Shown: piece by piece, positions 1-11,557 of the stretch | Position numbering within the stretch: the stretch's first letter is position 1 | How the letters are laid out: each line of letters begins with the position of its first letter | NCBI GenBank assembly: GCA_018873245.2 | Contig: JAEMBT020000001.1 | Coordinates: forward strand, 20,486,141 to 20,550,140 | DNA from: Archegozetes longisetosus | Taxonomy: Eukaryota > Arthropoda > Arachnida > Sarcoptiformes > Trhypochthoniidae | DNA length: 64,000 bases | Direction: 5' to 3' | The notes under the pieces: generated by a model | Seen by the model: only the letters and a program-made list of their open reading frames with translations | What the model was told of the DNA's origin: nothing | The model's database searches: none | Made by a program: the position numbers and the translations under genes

Positions 1-65
1 GATTATTCAATAAAATATGAAAATTATAATTAATTAAATACGGTTTATTTAAAATAAATATTTGC

Positions 66-84
66 CTGTCATCATCATTATCAT
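66..84 (-). CDS. First exon of an LRR gene that continues beyond the left edge
   Basis: The minus strand reads ATG ATA ATG ATG ATG ACA G, the same 19-nt start exon seen at 5876-5894 in the intact LRR gene. It should encode the beginning of a signal peptide (MIMMMT). The exon is followed by GC rather than GT at the splice donor (CAG|GCAAAT, against CAG|GTAAAT in the copy at 5875). The rest of the gene is outside the window. Either this copy uses a GC donor or it is no longer spliced. Confidence 0.55.
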
Positions 85-399
85 TATATATCACTAGTAG
101 ATGATTATTAAATAATTTAATGAATTAAGAACCGAAACTTTGATAGTTGTACTTCGACTTTGATTATCTGTTAAACTGTTGAACTAAGGTTTGACAACTA
201 TTCTTCTTAAACATTCAGTATTTAATTGTGTGCTCGAAAGCATTAATGAGAAATGAAGTCAAACATTCCTTTTAAAGTCTGTTCAATATTTTTGCTATGT
301 GGTAATTGTTTGACATTATTTATCTGTCGGTAATTTTGTTAATATAAATTAAGAAATAAAACCTTGAATTCATAATTATTATATAAATTTAATATTGAA

Positions 400-656
400 A
401 ATTTTAAGCATTGGAGAGGGCAGAAACTTTTGATTGAGGAGGCAAACAATTTAAGGCTTTATAAAAAGTATGAATTATTAAAATTCTAATAATCAATACA
501 ATTCTGAAACAGTAATTGAAACTATCGTACAGTCATTGAAACTTGAGTATAGTTCAATTTTAATAAAATAAGTTTTTTTTCATTTACTAACTAGTTTAAG
601 GCTATTCATATTTGAGTTGAAGGGTTTAGTCCCCTTCGAACCCCTGGCCTCGCCAC
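400..656. mobile_element. Probable decayed hAT-type insertion
   Basis: This segment interrupts upstream copy 1 and is absent from copy 2 near 6190. Its right end, around 625-656, reads like a worn hAT terminus (TAGTCCCC, CGAACCCCTGG, CGCCACTG). That resembles the termini at 19988 and 20613. No clear target duplication or left terminus was found. Confidence 0.35.
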
Positions 657-1611
657 TGATTTTGAGGCTAATTTAGATATCAAGCCATAAAAACCATATT
701 GTATTAAAAATAAAATTATATATTTGTCACAATGAGATTAGATTGAGTAAAGGAATACTTTGCTTGCATTATGAAGCTATTATAACATTTTCTGCAGTTT
801 TACATTCGAAGGTTACGAAAATTTGTTTGAAAGTTTTTGCTACAAACCGAATGTTACATTAGAATCAGTACAATCAAATTGTCTTCTGGTTTGTCAAAAT
901 TGACATTCCAAGATATAAAACGATTATTCACATAAGAATAACATAATTTAGAACAATAAATCAAGGAACATGTTAGGCAATTCTATTATGAATTAAACTA
1001 ACTTTAGTGTGAACCTGATCTGCAACGATGCAACAGAAACTATTGATCTTTTATAAGTATCTTTGAAATACTTTGGAGTTAGTGATGAGCATAAGATAGC
1101 TGTGAACTGAGTTCCTCTTAAGCTCAATTTTAACTGTCTTCAAGCTTATAAGCTCGAACTTGAAGCTCAGGATATGGTGAAGAAGCGCAGCCTAGGTATA
1201 AGCTTAAGCTGTTGAGCTTGGAGCTCAGCTCTTTTGAAGCTGATTTGTTTAATTGAGCAAAAACAGTATTAACTGTTTCATAGTAATGAATATTGAAATA
1301 TTACTTATATGTTAGCAAAATGGGCATTAAACTATATCTATCGAATTCGATCATGAGTCATATTTCTAATTTGTGAGTCATTATTTTAAAATAAATTTCA
1401 TTTTAAACTGAAATTTAATACGATAACTGTTTATTTGATGAGAGAATTAGTGATGCTTTAGACCTTAAAAGTAATATTTCTATTCACTGCATAAATCTCT
1501 TTATACTCGAGGATAAGATAATCTCGAATCATTTTTCAAAATTATTCAAAATAAGAGAAAACTTTTGCTTCAAACTAATATCTAAATGACTTGAAAGGAA
1601 AGTGAAGTATA

Positions 1612-2880
1612 AGGTTGTAAACTAATTGATCCATTATTTTATTAGAATCACAAAAAAATAATTTAATTAAAAAGGGTTTTAACTTTAATCAATAATGTAA
1701 TTGCCAACATTTCCGAAGATAGTCTCCCACTTTTGAGACAACTTTTCAATCCGCCCCGGTAGAAGGTGACTGGTTTTAAGGCAAAGAAGTCGATGTTGTT
1801 CCGAATCTCCCACATCTTCCATATCATCGAAGGTTTTGCCCTTAAGAAAGTGTTGAAGTGACCGAAACAAGTGGTAGTCCGAAGGAGCGATATCTGGTAA
1901 ATATGGTGGATGAGGGAGGACTTCTCACTTCAACTCACAAATCTTTTACCACGTCATCCTTGCAACACGTAGTCAAGCGTTGTCATGCTGAAGGATGACT
2001 CCCTTCCTTTTGACCAGAGCTAGCCGGTCCTGCACCAGAGCTTGATGCAGCCGCTCTAATTGTTGGCGATAGGTCTCGGCAGTCATGGTCTGATTGAGAT
2101 CTAAGAGTTCGAAATAAAACACACCTCTTATATTCCATCAAATGCAAAGCATGATTTTGAGCGGATGTAAGACTGGCCTTGCCGTTGATATTGGTTGCTA
2201 GCCTAGACTGACCCACTGCTTCCGGCGCTTAACATTAACATAAAGGATCCATTTCCCATCTCCAATCACAATGCGTTCCAAGGATGAGTCTCTCTCTTGT
2301 CTGACCAGCAAAGAAGAGTAGTTATGCGGTACATTCGGTTATTATCAGAAAGTAGATGCGGAACCCAAACTTCCTGTCGTTTGACAATCTCGAACGCGAG
2401 ATGCTTACGAACAGCAGTATGACTACAATTCAACTTCTCGGCCAATTCTAGGGTGGTTTGACGTGGGTCTGAATCGATGATTTCCTTCAGGAGCTCATCA
2501 CCCACCTCACAAGGTCTTCCCGAACCATGGCAATCCTCCAGGTCAAAATTACCGGACCGGAATTTCCTGAACCAATACTGACATTTGTTAGCATTCAATA
2601 CATCACCACAAACCGTACGAATGTTCCTAGTTGCCTCTGTGGCGTTATGACCCATCCGGAACTCATATAGCATACAATGTCTAATATAGACCTCATCTGA
2701 AGACATTGTTACAACTTAAGATAATTGAAATTAAAAAACTTTTGAACACAAAAAGAATGAAGACTAATAACTGAACTTCAAGTTAAGAAATAGTTTCAAT
2801 TTGCAAACAATTCCAAAGTCGACATAAATTACGAATCTTTTTGAATTATCAAAAATAATGGAATAATTAGTTTACAACCA
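1612..2880 (-). mobile_element. mariner-family DNA transposon, full length, inactive
   Basis: The inverted repeats begin GGTTGTAAACTAATT at the left (about 1613) and, reverse-complemented, GGTTGTAAACTAATT at the right (about 2879). TA dinucleotides lie at both borders. The length of about 1.27 kb is typical of mariner. It encodes one decayed transposase on the minus strand. It sits inside the hAT-like element 1080-3155, so it inserted later than that element. Confidence 0.88.
1685..2706 (-). pseudogene. mariner transposase, broken by frameshifts and stops
   Basis: The N-terminal frame (2706-2266) begins MSSDEVYIRHCMLYEFRMGH. It carries the paired helix-turn-helix DNA-binding region and the WVPHLL linker motif. 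After a frameshift the catalytic region gives IGDGKWILY (first aspartate). After further stops come LQHDNA (second) and APSDYHLFRSLQHFLKG (third), ending with the conserved C-terminal region near 1685. Domain order and D,D,D residues are those of mariner transposases. At least two frameshifts and several stop codons make it non-functional. Confidence 0.85.
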
Positions 2881-3290
2881 TATACAATGAGAAAACTCAC
2901 AATTATTGATAAGTGTAATCTATATTGAGGTTTGAATTCATTGTTCACACTTTATGATTAAAATTAATGTATATTTTGCACAAATACTTCATTATAACTC
3001 GAGGTAAGTATTTGTTATAAAACTGCCATTCATTTATTTTAAATTTTAATTATTAACAGAAGCTCAGCAGCGCAGCTCAAAGCTCAAAATTTATGAGTTG
3101 CGCTTATAGAAGCTCGAGCTTGAAGCTCAATATTCCAGACCAATGCTCTTCACTATTTGGAATTAGTTTATAGTAAACGCCTGACAGAATAGTATCCGTA
3201 ATTAAATGCTTTGCTGGAAAACAAGACGAGTCATTGCTATACCTTTTGGGGAAAACGGCTTCAAAGTAAAGCATCAGTTGTTCAATCAAT

Positions 3291-4029
3291 CTTACAATAC
3301 ACTATTAGCAGCGAACGAAATAAACTTGAAAAGTTTTTTATAGAATCAGTCTTAGGCATCTTATAAAACATATATAAAAGAATTAGCCGCCAATGCGTTA
3401 CGTAACACATGTCTTTTGCAATTCATTTTTCCATCTTTTGTCGATTATTGTTTGAATGCAGCGTTAATCAAAGAGTCTTCGTGGCGCCGAGGTAGAGTGT
3501 TTGATATTAAACTTCTGGGTCTCGGGTTCAATACTTTAAATTTCAAACTTTCTTTACCTCTGAAACTTTAGAAACTTTGACTTTTTGACATATCTTTTAT
3601 GCAAAATGCGTTTTTATTTGTAAACAAATCGTTTGAATACTATTCAATTATGAAAATAAGTTCATTTAATATTTTTAATATTGTTACTGAATTAACAAAC
3701 TTCATAGTTGAATAGTATTCATACGATTTGTTTACAAATAAAAACGCATTTTGCATAAAAGATATATCAAAAAGTCAAAGTTTCTAAAGTTTCAGAGGTA
3801 ATGAAAGTTTGAAAATTAAAGTATTGAACCAGAGACCCAGAAGTTTAATATCAAACACTAGCTCAGCGCCACGAAGACTTTTGTATATAAAAGTATTATA
3901 CAAAATTTTGTGTATAAAAAAAATTAGCCACCGATGCGTATTTGTTTGTTTGTTTTATAGGGTGCCTGAGATTGATTTGATAAAAAATTTTCAAGTTTGT
4001 TCCGTTCGCTGCCGATAGTCCATTGTAAG
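3291..4029. repeat. Large inverted repeat (foldback element) with tRNA-like arms
   Basis: The outer arms pair: CTTACAATACACTATTAGCA at 3291 is matched by the complement of the sequence ending at 4029. The inner arms, roughly 3475-3655 and 3712-3876, pair closely. Each inner arm contains a tRNA-like stretch (GTGGCGC plus CGAGGTAG, then a TCGGGTTCAATAC box-B-like motif), as in tRNA-derived SINEs. A short middle segment (ATTAGCC-CC-ATGCGT) lies in the same orientation in both arms, so part of one arm appears inverted. No open frame is convincing. Confidence 0.7.
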
Positions 4030-4494
4030 TCCAACAATAAAATAAAATAAGTAGTAAAATAAGTACAATTTAAGTCACAAATGATATCAATTCGAGTGAC
4101 TTCACATTCATTTGTAATCATAGCATTCGATAACGAAAATATTTTCAAATAATTATATGCATTGCCATAAAATAATAAAATCCTTTGAGAAAAGCAAACG
4201 TTTTCTATTTAATAACGTTATGATTTAAGACTTAAATACAAATATTATATATGATAAGACAAATAAATTTAGTTTCTTTCCAAGTAAGGGAATACATTAC
4301 GAATAGTAATTCTTCAGGTTTATTACTGCTAAACAGCTAAAAATAGACTAAAATTTGATTCAAGTGAACAAAAGAGTGATTAGAAATAAAATTTTTACTA
4401 AATTGAGGATCAAACGAATCAAATTTTCTGTATTTGGCAGAAAATCTAAAATTTGAGTTTTGAACTGCTGTTTCAAATTAAAATTTTGTAACCA

Positions 4495-5894
4495 TTAAAT
4501 GTAATTAAAGTTAAACATTAATGGAATGAGACATACGCTCAAAACATAGCCGACATAAGTATTCAAATAAGAAGCAAAACTTTTTTCTGTTGTAGGTGGT
4601 AGCATTGTATTTGAATCAGTTGTAGTACTTGAATTATTATCATGAGATAAATCCCAAAATGAAGTTCCGTTCTTACAAACAGCATAAGTTATGCGATCTT
4701 TCAGTTCTGTTTTTCGTTCTAATAGCCATATAAACGGTTGTAAATCATCACAATTCAAAGGATTACCATTCAACTGGATTCCACTTTGATTGTTATTTTT
4801 GAAAATATCACCAAAATTTTCTTCTCTAATATACTGCAATTGATTTCTCGCTATTTTCAAATATAAAAGATTAACAAATTTCTGTTAAGTACTGATAAAA
4901 ATTGTGATCATCAATATATTTTCTACATTCTATGTTTAAGTTTAATAAGCCCTTAGCTCATATCAACTTTACCTAAGTTTATATAAAGAGGTCTCTTTGC
5001 ATCAAAAAAAGCTCCGCTTTCAATGTTAGAATCGCTTATTTGACAACCTTCAAAATTAATACTTAGCAATGTATCAGAAGATGAAGTAAAACCAAACGCA
5101 TTTGCAGAAATTTTTCCAATAGGAATGTGACGAAAAGAGAGATCTGTTAAAGCTGAGAGTCCAGAGAATGCATATGATCCGATTTTCGATATACTATAAT
5201 CACTTTCATCAAATACTAAATATCTTAAATTAATTTGTGTATTCTTAAAAGCATAGTCTGGAATTTCATGCAAATATTGAGTTTCCAATGAAATTTCAAT
5301 ATCTGCGACATTGACTAAAGAGTTTAATGCTTTATACAAATCATAATTATCACCATAATTTCGTAGTTTTGATGGAGAAGAGATGTAAATTTCTTGTCTC
5401 AAATTAATAGCACTATTATTATTGAAGGCATTTGAATGAATTCTCGTCAGATTTTGTGCTTCAAATATTTCGATATAAGTGAATGATATATCAGAAAACG
5501 CACTTTCAGGTATTTCTTCAATATATGTGTGGTGGATCTCTAAACGTTTCAATGCTTTTCCGTCTGAGGGTAATGTTTCGCTTAAGTACCTGAACTCTTC
5601 TATAATATCAAATTCTTGAAACTTTGCATCACAGATATAGTTACCATCCTTTTGTGGAACACATTTATAGTCATAGGCATGACTTCTAACCATAAATGTT
5701 CCAAATATCAAAAGTACGTTAAATAGAATAGCTTTAAAATATAAAAACAAGTTTGAAATTGAATTTATCTTATATATAAAATGTTTTCACAAATTTGACT
5801 CAAATCATTATCGGATTATTCGATAGAATATGAAAAAATACAATTAATAAAATACAATTTATTTAAGATATTTACCTGTCATCATCATTATCAT
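4495..5894 (-). CDS. Secreted or GPI-anchored leucine-rich-repeat protein, single module
   Basis: Three exons are inferred (5894-5876, 5731-4973, 4850-4495), giving 377 aa. Exon 1 supplies MIMMMT and exon 2 continues AILFNVLLIFGTF, so about residues 1-25 form a signal peptide. A Cys-containing N-cap (CVPQKDGNYICDAKF) follows, then degenerate LRRs rich in L..I....F. Exon 3 gives the C-terminal cap, with NPLNC, FIWLLERK and a later Cys before FWDL. The protein ends in a hydrophobic tail (YVGYVLSVCLIPLMFNF) that could direct GPI anchoring or span the membrane. Both introns are phase 1. It resembles the many arthropod LRR proteins annotated by similarity to the non-catalytic subunit of Oplophorus luciferase; no enzymatic role is implied. 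It is the only intact copy in the cluster. Confidence 0.8.
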
Positions 5895-6578
5895 TATATA
5901 TCACTAGTAGATGATTATTAAATAATTTAATGAATTAAGAATCGAAACTTTGATAGTTGTACTTCGACTTTGATTATCTGTTAAACTGTTGAACTAAGCT
6001 TTGACAACTATTCTTCTTAAACTTTCAGTATTTAATTGTGTGCTCGAAAGCGTCAATGAGAATTGAAGTCAAGCAATCCTTTTAAACTAAGTTCAATATG
6101 TTTGTTATGTGGTTATATTTTCGCATTATTATCTGTTGGCAATTACGTTAATATAAATTAAGAAATGGAGCTTTCATGTCATAATTATTATATGATTTTA
6201 AGGATAATTTAGATACCAAGTCATAAAAATTATATTGTTTAAAAAATAAAATTATACATTTGTCACAATTAGATAAGATTGAGTAAAGAAATACTTTTAC
6301 TTGCATTATGAAGCTGTTGCAAAACTTTTATGTATTTTTACATCATTACATATATTTGTTCGAAAGTTATTCCTACAAACTAATTGTCACATTAGAATCA
6401 GTACAATCAAGTTCTCTTTTGGTTTATCAAATTGACATTCCAAGATTTAAAACGATTATTCACATAATTTAGAGACAATAAATTAAGGTATATGTTAGGC
6501 ATTTTGTCCATTATAAATTAGACTAAACTTTGATGTGAGCCTGGTCTGCGATGATGAAATAAAAACTATTGATCTCTT
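5805..6578. repeat. Upstream-region copy 2 of the LRR duplication
   Basis: This is the 5' flank and start exon of the intact LRR gene. It aligns over most of its length with 1-1071 and 14818-16320, including the ATGATAATGATGATGACAG start exon (complement of 5876-5894). Similarity stops at about 6578, after AACTATTGATCTCTTATA. It marks the duplication unit boundary on this side. From 6579 to 6813 I see no further feature. Confidence 0.8.
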
Positions 6579-6813
6579 ATAACATGAGTAACTGATGCAG
6601 ATTGCATAAATCGTGTGATGATTCAGAAATGATGCAAATCGTTAAACCCCCACATACTCACAGATTTATCATACTGTATTTTTACATGTAGTACTAATTT
6701 TCAATTATAACGTGCTGTCATGTTCTAAAGTACTATTAATTTATGACTATAATAAACATTTTACTTAAAGATGAGGCTTAATTTTTATTTATTCTTAACT
6801 TCAAAGTGTTTAA

Positions 6814-8013
6814 GATGAAATTACTATACATTATTTTGGTTGTATTATATCCTAAAATAAAAGCAGATATTAATGAATATGAATTGATATTTAGATTGAG
6901 TTAATACTCAAATGGCTTTCAATATGATTTCAAATGGTTCTTTTCTCAATGTATTGTTGTGTTAGTTGTGTCAAATTTCTTTAACACAAGCAGCGCTTCC
7001 AATACCAACAGAAAATGGATACAAAAATTTGTTAATTTTAGCGAATGTGTTTATCATTCAGGTATACTATTCAACCCATAATCAAAACTAAAATTAATTA
7101 AAAGTTATTGAAGTTATAAAGTATTGGTTATACTTAGCAATGATTTAGATGCCGCGCACACAATGCTATTGCGTGATAAACATCACAAAAGACGTACTGG
7201 AGTAAATTCAAACGAAAGAATCGACTCCTTTTTCAAACCAAACTTTCACAATTTGCACTTTGCTCTCTCAAAGGATGTCTCATTTTTATTGTTAGGACCG
7301 ACATTATTGATCTTTTACTGGTTATGACAGACAATTGATTGCTAGTGATCAAACAGACGATGGCAACTGTAGTCATGAGTTTCCAGAACAAATAAATGGA
7401 CAGCTTGGACTAATGCCGTACAAATATAAGTGTTCAATCAAATGTGTTCATTTGTTTTGATACTGATTGTGAATAAACTGTTGGAATCGATATCTTTATT
7501 CCTTTCTTAAATGTTCACATTTTTTGGATTCAATCTTTGATGAACATCAAATTTTGACCAGACCACAGAAGATTGTGCTTTTAAAACTATGTTCCAATTG
7601 ATGTTTTGCTCAAAGAAACCCTTAGATCTAAATGAAATTTATTGTTTAGATGAGAGTTACATAAATGAATCACGTGAGTACGAAAGAGAAGTCCTACGTG
7701 TTGACAATCATCACTATTATATCTACGGTCTGATAACCAAACAGATGCGGGCAGATTATTAATCAAAGAAGACGACGCTTATGAAGGTAGAGACACTTCA
7801 GAATTATACTTCTTTTACTTGAATGTATGTGTAAGGGATTTGAGGGGAAAAAACATTCTTATTGAAGAGTTCATCAAAAATGATAGTCATTGCAGAAGGT
7901 ATGGCTCTTCTTACGTGGTCATATTCTGCAGTCAAGATTACTGTTTAGTAAATTATGCGAAAATCAATTACGATCGCAAAATAATTAAGCTAATGCTAAA
8001 GCATATTAAATAA
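6814..8013 (+). pseudogene. Decayed gene for an unrecognised secreted protein
   Basis: An ATG at 6814 opens a signal-peptide-like MKLLYIILVVLYPKIKADIN, but a TAA follows about 28 codons in. The same frame then continues open to a GT donor near 7060. Further coding-looking blocks lie at about 7118-7326 (DLDAAHTMLLRDKHHKRR), 7327-7450 (ASDQTDDGNCSHEFPEQ), 7640-7760 (DESYINESREYEREVLRVD) and 7790-8013. They are separated by stops and lack convincing splice joins. I do not recognise the family. A heavily diverged live gene with missed exons is possible; a pseudogene is more likely. Confidence 0.35.
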
Positions 8014-8513
8014 TTTTGACATGTCAATCAATTTTTGAACTCTATACCTATATTTTACAGTGTATTATAGGTAAAAATGAGGAATTATTTTCTAGCACTC
8101 CTGAATGCGAGGGTACTGTAGAAGGAAGTTTATCGCCAAGGCGTCACATTAGAAGTTGGACTTTGTAACAGTTATATTAGTGATAGTAGTCATTCTTACT
8201 AGAGTTATTCTGCTAAATCTGAACAATCATTACTGTTTTGTACTTCTGATCTTCTCAAAAGTCTGTGTTAAAATTAAATGAATTGAGATAAACTTTATTT
8301 GCAACTCTCTACAGACAAGTTTTGATTTAATCGAAATCAATCAAATTATCTTGAGTACTATTGCTACCATAAACTATATGTCTAGTTACCAAATATACAA
8401 TTAGTGATTTAGTGTATTAAATATTATTGAAAATTAAATCAAAAATTAGAAAAACTGAAAAAATACTCAAAAATGAGCTAAAAGTTAAACAAAAGAGTTG
8501 AGATATTTTAAAA

Positions 8514-8994
8514 TCAGAACAATTTTTTTGTAAAAACGTTCAATAAAATTGTTATCAAATTGAAGGCAATAAATACATATAAGTTTTGCTTAGAAGCAAA
8601 CTGTGCGTCATTTGATTTGCTATCTTTAGTGTCTGACATCTCTTTCAAGTTGTTAGTACAATCTCGTTTGGACACACAAGCATTATTTCTTGCACTGTCT
8701 CTAACGTATCCGTCACTGCAGAAACATCCGCTTACGCATTGCATTGTACACATTTGTGGTTCGCCTGTGAGTAACGATTCACACGTTTCAGGACAAGCGG
8801 TTCCACATGAACTGAACACTTCATTCGGGCCACAATCATCATCAGCTAAATATAGTTTCAGAAAATGATCAGTTGATTAACATCTGCTTATAATGAGACA
8901 CAAATATCTTATACTTAATCTATGGATTCTTACCTTGAACACTAACAGAAATAATTAAAATAATAGAGATAGTCCAAATTATTTTAGAACTCAT
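8514..8994 (-). CDS. Secreted TIL-domain (trypsin-inhibitor-like) Cys-rich protein
   Basis: There are two exons, 8994-8934 and 8845-8514, with a phase-1 intron; 130 aa. Exon 1 encodes a signal peptide (MSSKIIWTISIILIISVSVQ). Exon 2 starts ADDDCGPNEVFSSCGTACP and carries the ten-Cys spacing of the TIL family, ending CVSKRDC near residue 83. TIL domains usually inhibit serine proteases or occur in mucin-like secreted proteins. After the domain comes a charged Lys/Asp stretch and a hydrophobic C-terminus (YVFIAFNLITILLNVF), unusual for a free inhibitor, so the product is probably membrane- or GPI-tethered. The target protease cannot be read from the sequence. Confidence 0.85.
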
Positions 8995-10490
8995 TGTATT
9001 TTCTAATTGAATATGTGTTAAAATGTCGGTTAAAAATAAAAGATCTAAACTGAGAACTGAACTTAAGCTCAATTCGAATTAAGTTAGTGCATAAATTGTT
9101 TTGCGATATGAAATATATATCCAATGAGCGGAAAGCAATTAATATATAATCATATCATTATTTGCTTTTTCATGATAAGAATATGAGTAAATCTTAATAA
9201 ATCTTTTTTATAGCTAAGTCTTAACAAAATAGTTTTTGTATGTGAGATATTTGAATATCATTTTTATCTGTGTCTCTAAGAGCTCTGAAAGCGTTTCCTT
9301 TGAGTTATATTAGAAGTGAAAACTGTATAAGTTAAGCATTCATTTACACAAACGGTTCTTTTCAAATCTTTTTTTGGGCATTCTTATCAGATGTTTGTTC
9401 CGCTTATGAATCACTTCCACAGATTGAATATTTTTGATTTTGTATAATGTATTAACAGATGTATTTCATTTCTTAAGAAAAAAGATGAGCAACACTTAAG
9501 TAGTGATTGTGTCTCTTAGGATATGAATATTATTTTGAGTCTGCAATTAGTATTAAGCTTAATTGTGATGAAGTTTCACTTTCAAAAGGTGGACTCAACG
9601 CAGTCATTCAAACCGAGAAAAATACTGAACTAGAATTGTAGATCATGTAAATGCTAAGTAAATTTTGACGATTAAAAATAGAGGTCAAGGTTATTCGTAC
9701 TTTAAAACAGAGCCTCAACTCGGTTCAGATAATAAACGCTTAACATAAAAATCAAGTAAACAATTTCATAAAAATGGTTAACTACTGCTTATTTCATTTT
9801 TAATTTTTGATAACTTTTAAAAACTGGGAGCCGTTTTAGCTGAAATGCTATCAAAGTAAACAGAGCCGTAGTTCCTTAAGATTTATAAGTACTTACGTCA
9901 ACAAATATGTCTTCAATTAGATTTTTAATATTGACCTTATGAACTCATTTGCTTTTAGGATTTTAATCTAATTTCTGTTCATTAATTTTTTTAATTTTAG
10001 AGCATTTAAAAATTTTGAAAACAAATTTGAATACAATATTGAATAATTGTATTTTTCTATCAAAAATTGACAGCTAATAAAATTGATTCAAGTAAAACAA
10101 TAAAATTGTTCATTAAAAAGTGAACATTTAGAGCAGAAATTGAGTGGTTGGTTGCTGTTTTATTTCTCTCATTTGCTGAAACTTCAATGTTTTTCATAGA
10201 CGAATTCAACAATAAGGTTGCGCTCAAATGTTCGGGCCAAATCAGCCGATTTTGAAGCACTGGTTTCCGTTCAAATAGTCGTTTAAACGAACTTAAACGA
10301 TCACAATTAAAAGATTATTACGAAATACAACCACATTTCTCTTATTTGTTTTATGAATGTCGGAAAAACTTGCAAGTATTTCGTCAACATTTTGCTAGTA
10401 GTTACTGCCTAAAACAATTGACAAAGATTTGAATGAGTTCAAAATGATAAATGATAGATTAAAAATGTGTTTAATTCATACCTACTCAAT
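8995..10490. other. Intergenic, no feature seen
   Basis: AT-rich sequence between the TIL gene and the LRR remnants. Short open frames exist (for example 10060-10260, minus) but lack an ATG context, splice signals or family resemblance. Confidence 0.6.
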
Positions 10491-10499
10491 ATAGAGTGG

Positions 10500-11106
10500 T
10501 CACATGGAGTAATTGAGTGTTCCAGCTTTGAAACTCGATTCAGTAGATCAACATGATTAACAATTAATAGTTAATTCATTCTCTGATGAAGGATCAAAAT
10601 CAAAAGCGTGTTTAGAATTAATCTAAATGTGAGCCAACTCATATTTTTTAACTCATACAAAGCACAGTTTCCAATCTTTTTATTGAATAGTATTCAGAAT
10701 TGTATATAAGTCAGTTTGTATATTATTTATTCAACTTAATGGGCAATATTATACGATTCGCCTACACTTTCCGATGATAGTTCAGTATATGTGATAAATT
10801 GTGTAGAATTCAATGCTTTATAAAGATCATAAACTGGAGGATTATTCTGTAGTTTACTTTACTTTTCAATATATAATTGAAACCTCAAGTCACGGAATGC
10901 ATAGTTTCTGAAAACATTTAAGTCAAATTAAACCAAATTTTATGAATTAAATGACTTGTCAAAAGATGTTTCGTAACACATTTTCTGGTATTTGTTCAGC
11001 GTTTTATTTTTAATATTTGTAGCGTTTGCAAATACTTTCAAATACTTTTAAAGATCAGATCTATTATTGATTGAATGACTGAAATACTCAATTTCTTCAT
11101 TTATGT
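10500..11106 (-). pseudogene. LRR gene fragment, decayed (copy 1)
   Basis: On the minus strand, 10790-10850 decodes to KLQNNPPVYDLYKALNS. This matches KLRNDPPTYDIYAAFSS of the three-module LRR gene. Sequence at 10505-10640 matches the end of the same LRR exon (its gatcaaaagc and gtgagccaact segments), but in shuffled order. No continuous frame remains. 10690-11106 is nearly identical to 16610-17020. Confidence 0.7.
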
Positions 11107-11557
11107 TAAAATAAGTACATTTTGAGTCACAAATGACATCACTTTGAGTGACTTCATATTCATTTATAATCATAGCATTCGATAACGAAAATATTTTCAA
11201 ATAATTATCTGTATTGCCATAAAATGATAAAAATGTTTGGGAAAAGAAAACGTTTTACTGTTTAATAACTTTATGACTTAAGATTCAAATACAAATACTA
11301 AATATGATAAGACAATTCAATTTAGTTTCTTTTTATATAAGCAAATACATTGCGAATGGTGATTCTTCAGTAATAAAAGACAGCTAAAAATAGTCTAAAA
11401 TTTGATTCAAGAAAAGAGTGATTAAAACTCAAATTTTTACTAAATTGTGGATCAAACGAATCAAACTTCTATATTTGGTAGTAACTGAGCAAAATAGAAA
11501 AATCTTAAATTTGAATTTTGAATTGTTTCAAATTTAACAAGTCTTCATTTTTAACCA

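Larger units (their letters stand above)
1..1071. repeat. Upstream-region copy 1 of the LRR segmental duplication
   Basis: This stretch is a diverged copy of 5805-6578 and 14818-16440. All three are the 5' flank and first intron of minus-strand LRR genes. Landmarks shared by the copies include the run around the ATG exon, the AACTTTGATAGTTGTAC segment and the end at AACTATTGATCTTTTATAAG. Beyond the hAT element that starts at 1080, the copy resumes at 3156-3290 and matches 16340-16440. The copy implies that another LRR gene lies just left of the window. Confidence 0.8.
1080..3155. mobile_element. Non-autonomous hAT-like element carrying a nested mariner
   Basis: The ends are inverted: TAGTGATGAGCAT at the left and, reverse-complemented, TAGTGAAGAGCAT at the right. 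They are flanked by 8-bp direct repeats, TTTGGAGT (1072-1079) and TTTGGAAT (3156-3163), with one mismatch. Subterminal zones are packed with AAGCTC/GAGCTT motifs in both orientations, as is usual for hAT elements. The paralogous uninterrupted site is near 16310-16340. No hAT transposase remains; the interior is mostly the mariner at 1612-2880. Confidence 0.75.

Noticed and set aside
3478-3540. Functional tRNA gene in the left arm of the foldback element
   Set aside because: The A and B box motifs are there, but the anticodon and acceptor stems do not pair; treated as tRNA-derived repeat.
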